Of a stretch of DNA of 16,375 nucleotides, positions 1 to 6,998 are shown one piece after another. The stretch is from Anaerolineae bacterium (GTDB lineage Bacteria; Chloroflexota; Anaerolineae; Aggregatilineales; UBA2796): positions 1-16,375 of the forward strand of contig JADZBY010000248.1 in assembly GCA_020851855.1 (NCBI GenBank), written 5' to 3'. Positions within the stretch are counted from its first letter, which is position 1, and each line of letters starts with the position of its first letter. The position numbers were made by a program, and so were the translations under genes. The notes below the pieces were generated by a model that worked only from the letters and a program-made list of their open reading frames with translations, had not been told where the DNA came from and searched no databases.

Positions 1-735
1 CTACCCGGCTCGCTCGTCGCCCGCGAGGACCTGCCACAGGCTGCGGCGGCTCCGTTGCAGGTTTACACGCCGCTCGGCTACCTGATCATGCGCCTGAGCA
101 TGGTGTTGCGCGCGCACGCCGCCGATTTTGTCGATTTGAAGCTGGCGAATGGCCTGTTGGAACAGGTGCATCTGGCTGCGCCGGTCCCGGTCGCCGCGCT
201 GCGGGAATGCACGCCGCCGGGCGACTTCACGCGCGTGCTGCGGGCGCTGGCTGCCGAAGGCGTCTCCATCCGCGACGCGCGGCCCATTGTCGAGGCGGTC
301 CTGAACGCGGATTACGTCGTCGTGGGCAGCGGGCAGATTGCCGTGGACGAGCGCGTTCAACTCTCCGCGCCGCCGCCCACGCCGCGTGATCCGGCGCTGT
401 TGCTCGCCTACGTGCGCCGCGCGCTGCAACGTATGATGACGTACCGGCTGACGGCGGGGCAGATGGCGCTGAGCGCCTTCGTGGTAACGCCGGAGATCGA
501 AACGCGGGCGGCGGCAGGGTTGCTCACCGAAGAAGAGCGGCGGGCGCTGCTGGACAGGCTGCGGCGCGAACTGGCGGCGGCGGGGCCAGTCCGGCCTGTG
601 CTGCTCACCACGCTCGAAGCGCGCCCTGCCCTGCGTGAGGCGATTCACCCGGAGCGCGCCGACGTGCCGGTTGTGGCCTACCAGGAATTGTCGCCGGCAA
701 CATCCATCACGACGCTGGCGCGGTTGGGCGTGTAA
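1..735 (+). CDS. FHIPEP (FlhA/SctV-like) export-gate protein, C-terminal part, 5' end outside window
   Basis: The frame is open from base 1 and stops with TAA at 733-735, giving 244 visible residues of a longer protein. It looks like the cytoplasmic domain of the FHIPEP family, the export gate of flagellar and injectisome type III secretion. Family-like stretches are 'PLGYLIMRLSMVLRAHAAD' near nt 70-125, 'VSIRDARPIVEAVL' at about 268-309, 'DPALLLAYVRRALQRMMTYR' near 390-448, and the ending 'PVLLTTLEARPALREAI' followed by 'VPVVAYQEL'. In the family these segments form the export-substrate and chaperone docking region. The membrane half, if present, lies upstream of the window. No other flagellar or secretion gene is visible here; the downstream neighbour is the convergent gltB. 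A TTG at 55 could start translation, but the homology runs through the edge, so I treat the gene as partial. The family call is firm; a role in secretion is not shown. Confidence 0.8.
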   Translation, partial: LPGSLVAREDLPQAAAAPLQVYTPLGYLIMRLSMVLRAHAADFVDLKLANGLLEQVHLAAPVPVAALRECTPPGDFTRVLRALAAEGVSIRDARPIVEAVLNADYVVVGSGQIAVDERVQLSAPPPTPRDPALLLAYVRRALQRMMTYRLTAGQMALSAFVVTPEIETRAAAGLLTEEERRALLDRLRRELAAAGPVRPVLLTTLEARPALREAIHPERADVPVVAYQELSPATSITTLARLGV

Positions 736-739
736 AACG

Positions 740-841
740 GGGAGCGGACAACGCAGGCGTTGTCCCTACGTAACGGGGCTGCCGTGCGGGGCATCCTGGG
801 GTGCGGAACAGGGAGCGGACAACGCAGGCGTTGTCACTATG
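740..841. repeat. REP-like hairpin repeat, two copies (type A, minus orientation)
   Basis: Two copies of a 31-bp unit lie at 740-770 and 811-841 and differ at two positions. Each holds an inverted repeat with 9-bp arms and a 2-bp spacer. Copy 1 is GGACAACGCAGGCGTTGTCC at 746-765. Copy 2, at 817-836, has its last base changed to A, which breaks the outer pair. Read on the minus strand, the flanks (CGTAGGGAC before, GTCCGC after) match those of the type B copies at 848-926, so both types are one family in opposite orientations. They lie just past the stop of the FHIPEP gene, where they could act as transcript 3' ends, although no T-run follows. Confidence 0.8.
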
Positions 842-847
842 AACACC

Positions 848-926
848 CCGTAGGGACGAGGCCTGCCTCGTCCGCCCCGACCTTCCCGATACCCGACCCG
901 TAGGGACGAGGCCTGCCTCGTCCGCC
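848..926. repeat. REP-like hairpin repeat, two copies (type B, plus orientation)
   Basis: Two identical 29-bp units lie at 848-876 and 898-926, 50 bp apart. Each contains GGACGAGGCCTGCCTCGTCC (854-873 and 904-923), a 9-bp inverted repeat around CT. Compared with the type A copies in the same orientation, the stem changes from AACGC/GCGTT to GAGGC/GCCTC, which is two compensated base pairs, while the CT loop and the CGTAG and CGC flanks are kept. The last copy ends 26 bp from the gltB stop, so the four hairpins fill the convergent spacer. Confidence 0.82.
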
Positions 927-951
927 GTTTCTATTCCCGGTCTGGCGCGGC

Positions 952-3900
952 TTATTCCGTCGCGATGGTCTGATCGACCTGCAGGTTGGCCGGCACGACG
1001 CGCAGAAATTCTTTGTCCCAGCGCATGAGAATATCGTCGATGCGGCGCGCTTCGGCGTGCTGGTTGGCGTCGGCCAGCGCTTCACGATAGGCGCACAGCA
1101 GATCGTGCAGGTTCGCCTCGTCGCTCGGCCCGACGGGCAGCACTTTGACGTTTGCGCCCTTCGCCAGCCGCCGTTTGATGGCTGCCTCGTCAAAGCCAAG
1201 CTCCGGGCGCAGGCGGATGTACACGACGCCGCCGGTCATGCCGCTGCAGATCCAGGGGCCGGGATCGCCCAGCACCACAGCGCGCCCCGCCGTCATGTAC
1301 TCGAAGGCGAAGCCCTTCACATTGGCGCGCGAGGCAAGGAAGCCGTCCTCGTCCCGGATGCGCTCGGTGATTTCACCGCCGATGACGAGGTCCGCACCGG
1401 AGAGGCGCACGCCCGCCCGGCTGTCTGCGCTGCCCTGGATGAAGAACTGGCCACGCTGCGCGCCGTACGCGAAGCTCTTGCCCACGCCGCCGCCGATGCG
1501 CACGCCCTTGTGATTCATGCCCTTCAGGACGGCCACGCGCCCGCCCAGCGCACACTTGCCCATGCCATCCTGCGAGCCGCCCTCGACCACGACTTCCACA
1601 TCACCGCCGTGGAAGGCCGCCAGCCCGTTGCCGGGCACTGCCGAGCCGTTGAAGTTGAGCCGGATGGTGCGCGGACGTTTGTTTCCGTTCTGGCTGTGGT
1701 TGTGCGGACTGTGTGCGCTCACCGCGTGCCCGTCGTGGCCGCCCGCGATGCCCGCCCGCCAGGCTGCATCGTGGCCGGCATGGCCCAGCGCATTGCCGTT
1801 CGCGAAGCCGTAACGCCGCACCAGCGCGCCGACGAGGTGCGTCCCGACGGCCCGGTCGATGCTGATCGCCTCGCTGTCCTCGTAGGTGATGACGTCTTCC
1901 TCTTCCTCGATGGCGCGCACGACGAGATCGCTGATGATCTCGGTCAGGTGGTTGCGCGGACGGCGCAGGGCGCGGCCAATGGTGCGGCCAACCGCCGGGC
2001 GCTCCGGGCGCGGCGCGACCTGCAAGAGCGGCGTCATGTCCAGTTGCTCGGTCAGGCAGGCCTGGTCCAACAGGTCCGCCCGCCCGACGAGGTCCTGAAG
2101 GCGCGTGTAACCCAACTGCGCCGTGACCAGCTGGGCTTCCTGGGCAATCGCGCCGAACAACTGCACGAGCTGATCGACGGCGTCCTCGTACACCTGCGGC
2201 TCGAAGGCTTTCAGCCCGTGTGCGATGGCCTGCTCGCGCGTTTCGACCTGCGTGGTGATGCCCACGTGACAGGTATCGGTCTGGCACTTGCGGCAGATGG
2301 TACAGCCGATGGCCACCATCGCCATCGTGCCGAAGCCGACCCGGTTCGCGCCCAGGAGCACCATCTTGACCACGTCTGTGCCGCTCTTCATGCCGCCGTC
2401 GCACCAGATTTCGACCCGCTCGCGCAGGCCGGCCCTGAGCAAGGCGGCGTGCGCCTCGACCACGCCGATTTCGGCGGGAAGCCCGACATACTTGAGCGAG
2501 TGCTGGCGCGCCGCACCCGTGCCGCCATCGTAGCCGGTGATGTTGATGATGTCCGCATTGGCCTTGGCCACGCCGACCGCGATCACGCCGATGCCCGGCA
2601 CGACGGGAATCTTGACCGCCACCTTGACGCGCGGATTGCTCGTCTTCAGCTCTTCGATGAACTGGGCGAGGTCCTCAATGGAATAAATGTCGTGGTTGTT
2701 GGACGGGGAGATCAGGTCCACGCCGACGTTGGCATTACGCGCCGCCGCGACTTTGGCCGAGACTTTCTTGCCCGGCAGATGCCCACCTTCGCCCGGTTTC
2801 GCGCCCTGCCCGACCTTGATCTCCAACAGGTACGACGAGTTGAGCAGCTCGGCGTTCACGCCAAAGCGGCCCGACGCGATCTGCTGGCCACGGTGGTGCG
2901 GGTACTTGCCGAGCATGTCCTTGATCTCGCCGCCTTCGCCGTTCAGGCTGTACATATCCAGCCGGAAGGCGGCCTCGGCATAGGCCCGGAAGGCGATCTC
3001 CGATTGCGAGCCGAAGGACATGGACGCGATGACAAACGGCAGGCTGTGCCGCCCGACGCCCAGATCGACCTCGTCCGGGTCTACGGTGCTGTCCGGGTTG
3101 GTCCGGAAGCCAAGCGTATGCCGCAAGGCGACGGGCGAGCTGCGCTCCAACTCGGCCAGCCGGTCCATCAGGCCGCGATAATCGACCTCGCCCTGCGCCA
3201 CCTGCCCGGCCATCTTGTACACGTGCGGGTAGATGCGCGTCTCTTTGAGCGGACGCCCGCCCTTGCCGCCCAGGAACTCGGCGCGCGCGGCGGAATCGGC
3301 GTCCAGCCCCGCCCAGGTCAGGCCACGCGCTTCGCTGCCCGCGTAATTGACGCAGCCCATGATCTCCGCGACGGGCGTCGAGAGGCCAATGCTGCCGAAC
3401 GTCTTGCCGTAGCCGCGCAATTCGTGCACGCCCATCGTGGACGTGACTTTTTGCAGGCCCTTTTCCAGCGCACTGAGCAGGTTCGCCAACCGCGCTGCCC
3501 GCTCGGACGGCTCGCCGGTCCGACCGACCGCCGTCTCGATGAGCAGATACGGGTTGACCGCATCCGCGCCGAGCGCCACGGCAAGAATCAGGTCATGCAG
3601 GTTCCGCACACCCGCCGCGCGCACGATGATGCCGCACGCCCGCCGCAGACTGCGCCCGTAATGGTCGGTCTGGAGCCGCAACGCGCGGTCCACAACAGCC
3701 AGCGCCAGATGGTGATCGAGCCAGCCGTGCCCGTCGTGGAAGGCGAGCGCATCGTCGAGCGCCAGCAGCCGGACGCCGCGCTTGGCATGATCGACGGCGG
3801 CAGCCGCGAGCCGCTCCAGGGCGCTGTACGTGGTTTCGCCGGGCTGCAGCGACGCATCCAGCACGGCGACGTGCCCGTTGAACGCCGCCAGCACGTTCTC

Positions 3901-5622
3901 AAAGGTCCATGTCCCGGCTTTGCGCGCCACGGCGTCCAGATCATCGGGCGCAAGCAGCGGCTCCCCGGCAAATGCGCCGCCCACCAGGACCGGGAGTTGC
4001 AGCGGGATGGGCGCGATCTGGCCCGCCGGATCGTCTTCGTGCAGCGCCGGGCGCGGCCCGACGATGGACTCGGTGCTGAAGTGCTCCGTCTCGCGCTCGC
4101 GGTCAATCGACGGGTTGGTGACGACGGCGACGGCTTCCTTGAAATATTCGGACAGGTTGCGCGGGCCGTCCGTAGACAGCGCCGCCAGCGGACCGTCATA
4201 GCCCAGCGAACCGATGGGATCGGCGGCTTTTTCGGCCATGTCCGCCGCGATGTCGCGGTCGGCGCGATACCAGCCCGCCGCCGAGCGCCAGCCATCCAGA
4301 TTGCCCGTTCCGGGCGCGGGCGGCGGTGTCCAGACGGGCGCGGCGTGAGGGTGCAGCTCCGGCGACTTGACCGGGCGCAAGGCGCGCGCCCGCCGCAGGA
4401 CGTCCTGCCGCACGTCGCGGTATTCGAGCACACGTACGCCAGAGCCGCGATGCACGGTCAGCGCGATCTTCTCGCCAGGCGAGAGCGGGCGCGGGTCGCG
4501 GATGTTCTCGGTCAGCGGCACGACGCCTTGCTCCGACGAGAAGAAATAGTCCTTCTCCGTTTCGCCAAACCAGAGCGGGCGCAGGCCGAGCGCGTCCACG
4601 CTGAACACGCATTCATCGCCAAAGCGAGTCACCAGCGCCGCCGGCCCCTGGGCAAACGGCCCCCAGCCCATGCGGTAACGGCGGTAGAGCGGCGACTGCT
4701 CCGGCGTCAGGGCGCTGGCCTCGTGCGGCACGGGCGGGAAGGCCACTTCGAGCGCTTCGAGAAGCGTGAAGCCGTAGCGGTGAATGAGCACCTCGATCAG
4801 CCGGTTCAAATCCTGGGAGTCGGAGCCGCCCTCGACCAGTTGCGCGCCGAGCATCCGCGCTTCCTGCCGCAGCCGGGCGATGGTGTTGATCTCGCCGTTG
4901 TGGCCGAGCAGGGAGAAGGGTTGGACGCGCTCGAAGGCCGTCTCGGTGTTTGTGCTGTACCGGGAGTGGCCGATAGCGATGGTCGACTCGTACTCCGGGT
5001 TGCGCAGGTCGGGGTAATACTTGTACAGCGTATCGACGTGGCCGCGCACTTTGTACACCGCACTGTGCGTGCTACAGCTCACCACGTGCAGCGGCAGCTC
5101 GCGCTCGATCTCCATCTGGAACTCGAACAGGCGCGTGTTGGCGTCGCGCACGTCGCGGCCCGGCACTGAGCCGGCGATCTGCCAGAAGACCGGCTCCTGG
5201 GCGCGCGCGAGTGGGCCGAGCATTTCCGGGCGCGTGTCGCCGGGCGCGCTGTACACGACCTGCATCACACGCAGCGCGGCGATCTCCAGGATGCGCCGGA
5301 CGATGCCATCCGTGTTGTGTTGCGGCAAGAAGGCGTGCAGCACAAAGAAGTGCGGGTCATTGGCCAGTTCGGGCGGCTGGCCGATGCGGGCCAGGATGCG
5401 GGACCAGATGGCGCGCGGCAGGTCGGTCAACACACCGCAGCCGTCGCCTTCGCCCGCCACTTCGCCGGTACGGTGGCCCATGCGCGACAGGGCGGCCATC
5501 GTGCGTTTGACATTGCCGTGCGTCGGCCTGCCGCCCTTGCGCACATTCGCGATCAGGGCACATGCGTCGTGTTCGTCAAGCCAGGGGCGCTGGTTGTCCT
5601 CCTGGGGTGGCTGTATGTTCAT
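952..5622 (-). CDS. gltB: Glutamate synthase, large (alpha) subunit
   Basis: A 1556-residue protein of normal GltB length, which makes glutamate from glutamine and 2-oxoglutarate. I chose the ATG at 5622 because AAGGAG lies six bases upstream; it puts the nucleophile Cys at residue 21 ('EHDAC'), after a short propeptide as in the family. The open frame runs 27 codons further upstream to 5703 without support. Domains in order: class II glutaminase at about 21-400; central domain at about 470-750 ('LGYDGPLAALS'); FMN/2-oxoglutarate synthase domain at about 800-1180 with 'KVGQGAKPGEGG' near 935; iron-sulfur cysteines C1107, C1113 and C1118 in C-x5-C-x4-C spacing, with an extra Cys at 1110; and the GXGXG beta-helix at about 1315-1530. 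A His-rich insert at about 1277-1314 precedes the last domain. The usual GVGF after the Cys is replaced by ALIA. No gltD is in the window. I see no strong promoter upstream. Confidence 0.95.
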   Translation of the reverse strand: MNIQPPQEDNQRPWLDEHDACALIANVRKGGRPTHGNVKRTMAALSRMGHRTGEVAGEGDGCGVLTDLPRAIWSRILARIGQPPELANDPHFFVLHAFLPQHNTDGIVRRILEIAALRVMQVVYSAPGDTRPEMLGPLARAQEPVFWQIAGSVPGRDVRDANTRLFEFQMEIERELPLHVVSCSTHSAVYKVRGHVDTLYKYYPDLRNPEYESTIAIGHSRYSTNTETAFERVQPFSLLGHNGEINTIARLRQEARMLGAQLVEGGSDSQDLNRLIEVLIHRYGFTLLEALEVAFPPVPHEASALTPEQSPLYRRYRMGWGPFAQGPAALVTRFGDECVFSVDALGLRPLWFGETEKDYFFSSEQGVVPLTENIRDPRPLSPGEKIALTVHRGSGVRVLEYRDVRQDVLRRARALRPVKSPELHPHAAPVWTPPPAPGTGNLDGWRSAAGWYRADRDIAADMAEKAADPIGSLGYDGPLAALSTDGPRNLSEYFKEAVAVVTNPSIDRERETEHFSTESIVGPRPALHEDDPAGQIAPIPLQLPVLVGGAFAGEPLLAPDDLDAVARKAGTWTFENVLAAFNGHVAVLDASLQPGETTYSALERLAAAAVDHAKRGVRLLALDDALAFHDGHGWLDHHLALAVVDRALRLQTDHYGRSLRRACGIIVRAAGVRNLHDLILAVALGADAVNPYLLIETAVGRTGEPSERAARLANLLSALEKGLQKVTSTMGVHELRGYGKTFGSIGLSTPVAEIMGCVNYAGSEARGLTWAGLDADSAARAEFLGGKGGRPLKETRIYPHVYKMAGQVAQGEVDYRGLMDRLAELERSSPVALRHTLGFRTNPDSTVDPDEVDLGVGRHSLPFVIASMSFGSQSEIAFRAYAEAAFRLDMYSLNGEGGEIKDMLGKYPHHRGQQIASGRFGVNAELLNSSYLLEIKVGQGAKPGEGGHLPGKKVSAKVAAARNANVGVDLISPSNNHDIYSIEDLAQFIEELKTSNPRVKVAVKIPVVPGIGVIAVGVAKANADIINITGYDGGTGAARQHSLKYVGLPAEIGVVEAHAALLRAGLRERVEIWCDGGMKSGTDVVKMVLLGANRVGFGTMAMVAIGCTICRKCQTDTCHVGITTQVETREQAIAHGLKAFEPQVYEDAVDQLVQLFGAIAQEAQLVTAQLGYTRLQDLVGRADLLDQACLTEQLDMTPLLQVAPRPERPAVGRTIGRALRRPRNHLTEIISDLVVRAIEEEEDVITYEDSEAISIDRAVGTHLVGALVRRYGFANGNALGHAGHDAAWRAGIAGGHDGHAVSAHSPHNHSQNGNKRPRTIRLNFNGSAVPGNGLAAFHGGDVEVVVEGGSQDGMGKCALGGRVAVLKGMNHKGVRIGGGVGKSFAYGAQRGQFFIQGSADSRAGVRLSGADLVIGGEITERIRDEDGFLASRANVKGFAFEYMTAGRAVVLGDPGPWICSGMTGGVVYIRLRPELGFDEAAIKRRLAKGANVKVLPVGPSDEANLHDLLCAYREALADANQHAEARRIDDILMRWDKEFLRVVPANLQVDQTIATE

Positions 5623-6308
5623 CGTCAGCTCCTTCTTGCCGTGCGCGGGCAAGACAGTCACGGTCGAGTTGGTCGTTTCGAGCGTGCGAAAATCTTTGTT
5701 CACTGCGGGAAATCACGGAACGCCCGGCGTCGGGATGGGCTGCCCTGCGCGGGAGCGAGGGCGCGTGGATCATGGATGACGCGCGTTCCGCTCGGCGGTG
5801 AAATATTTCTCAGAAGAATCTTAGGGATTTCGACGCCTGAGAATACCATGAGGGCCACGTGGATTGGATGGTTCACCCTGACCAATCTTTACGGCCAGTC
5901 CGTTGTATATCGTTCACAATACATGCGGGTTGCGCCGCGCGCTATCGGGGAAAATGCACAAATCGTCCGGAGCAGGGCGCGGAGAAACCTGCGCCCATGC
6001 CGCCGCGTATAGAGCGTCAGGGAACGCGATGCGGAGACGCCAGAAGGCCGACCGGGACGCGCCGCACAACCGTTACGAATCCGTCACGCAGCCGCCGCTT
6101 TTGAGGCTGGTTTATGGTGTGTACATGCCTTATAATCTGGGTACGGTTGTTGGGGGCAACGGACCGGACGCAGCGCACACTTATTTCGATCATTTTCCGC
6201 TCCCGTTTCGGCGCTCTTTAATAACGTGGTCGTACACTGTTTTGAGGTGGACGGGGTTATCAGTCTAGACGCGCATTCTTTGGCACGGGGCCGTTCTTTC
6301 GAGTATCG
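5623..6308. other. 686-bp gene-free stretch between gltB and 6309 gene
   Basis: The stretch separates the divergently oriented gltB and the gene at 6309. It is visibly more AT-rich than its surroundings, as expected of a promoter region. I see a perfect TATAAT at 6131-6136 on the plus strand but no good -35 at 16-18 bp spacing. A TTGGCA at 6280-6285 has only a weak -10 after it. An inverted repeat TTCTCAG/CTGAGAA (5807-5813 and 5837-5843, 23-bp loop) lies about 190 bp upstream of gltB and could be an operator or a leader hairpin. Short open frames here (for example 5903-6268, +) have no Shine-Dalgarno sequence and no recognisable protein character. I see no known riboswitch or tRNA fold. Confidence 0.5.
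6131..6136 (+). promoter_or_regulatory. Isolated TATAAT -10 box, possible promoter for 6309 gene
   Basis: This is a perfect TATAAT consensus. The hexamers 16-18 bp upstream (such as TGGTTT) match TTGACA poorly, and TTGAGG at 6101-6106 is 24 bp away. If used, the leader to the 6309 gene would be about 165 nt or longer. Weak support. Confidence 0.3.
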
Positions 6309-6917
6309 TTGGATTTTAGCGAGCGTTTGTCCAGGGTGTCGTGTCTTGACCGGCGTCTGCTAGACAAGGTGCTCAAAACGGTGCCACGTATGCTCACCTT
6401 TATCTCAGGCTGGAAAAGCCCTGATCGGGATCAAGCCCTGATCAAACACCGGGATCCCATGCGGCGGGCAGTTTTCTTTGTCGAAAACGACTCGCGCTTT
6501 GCGGATCACCTTCCCGACTCGCCCGTGATCGACGTGTGGCGCAATGGGCCGGTGAATTTCCAAATCGGAAGCGAGCCGGAAACGGTTGTGCGCATTAACT
6601 ACGATACCGAGCGCGATCTTCTGCATCGCGCCGTCACACACGTCCTGCTCACGGGCGGCGACGCGCAGCTCATCATCACCTACGACGCCGTACAGCATCG
6701 CTATCGCCTGCTGCCCGCCTTGCGCGCGGCGGGGGCGCTGCTGGCCGCCGACGAGCGGCTTGACGCGCCGGCGGGCGACCGCGTGCTCTTCACCCGGGGC
6801 GGGTCCTTTAGCTGGAAGGATCACGTCCTGGAGTCTCAGACGGCGCTGCTGACCAGCGCGGAAGTCATCGACGCGGGCATCGTGCCCGACGAGGACGAGG
6901 GCAGCGTCGATTTCTGA
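6309..6917 (+). CDS. Uncharacterised protein, 202 aa
   Basis: I do not recognise this protein. The frame gives 202 residues from a TTG at 6309, or 175 residues from the first ATG at 6390 (Met28, 'MLTFISGWKSPD'). Neither start has a clear Shine-Dalgarno sequence, so the start is uncertain. It has no signal peptide or membrane segment and reads as a soluble cytoplasmic protein. A central alternating alpha/beta-like part ('TVVRINYDTERDLLHRAVTHVLL', 'AQLIITYDAVQHRYRLLPALRAAGALLAADERL') is followed by an acidic tail ('PDEDEGSVDF'). It stands alone on the plus strand. The downstream kinase converges on it through the terminator at 6951-6978. That it is a real gene is supported by its length, the terminator just after its stop, and the lack of a better frame on the other strand. 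No function is proposed. Confidence 0.65.
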   Translation: MDFSERLSRVSCLDRRLLDKVLKTVPRMLTFISGWKSPDRDQALIKHRDPMRRAVFFVENDSRFADHLPDSPVIDVWRNGPVNFQIGSEPETVVRINYDTERDLLHRAVTHVLLTGGDAQLIITYDAVQHRYRLLPALRAAGALLAADERLDAPAGDRVLFTRGGSFSWKDHVLESQTALLTSAEVIDAGIVPDEDEGSVDF

Positions 6918-6949
6918 AGTGGGCGGCGCAGGATGTGGACGTGACAGCC

Positions 6950-6979
6950 AAAACGGGCGGCTTGCGGGCCGCCCGTTTG
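6950..6979. terminator. Bidirectional Rho-independent terminator
   Basis: A perfect 11-bp stem, AAACGGGCGGC (6951-6961) with GCCGCCCGTTT (6968-6978), encloses a 6-base loop. TTT follows on the plus strand and AAAA precedes it, giving TTTT on the minus strand. It lies 33 bp after the stop of the 6309 gene and 20 bp past the kinase stop, so it can end both convergent transcripts. Confidence 0.85.
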
Positions 6980-6998
6980 ATTCCCGGCGTGCGGCGGC

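Noticed and set aside
1..648. A minus-strand frame of 215 codons opposite the FHIPEP gene
   Set aside because: The plus-strand frame matches a known family through its whole length; the antisense product does not.
848..926. Possible short CRISPR array
   Set aside because: Only two direct copies with a spacer of about 21 bp. The repeats are near-perfect palindromes with inverted relatives next door, which fits REP-like hairpins better.
1057..5169. A 1370-codon open frame on the plus strand opposite gltB
   Set aside because: It lies wholly antisense to a well-supported GltB, reads as Arg/His/Ala-rich without domains, and is the long antisense frame expected of a GC-rich gene.
5623..5703. N-terminal 27-codon extension of gltB
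   Set aside because: The strong AAGGAG directly before the ATG at 5622 and the position of the nucleophile Cys at residue 21 favour the shorter protein.
5903..6268. A 121-codon plus-strand frame in the long intergenic region
   Set aside because: No ribosome site, low-complexity mixed composition, and no protein-like pattern; it covers the TATAAT at 6131.
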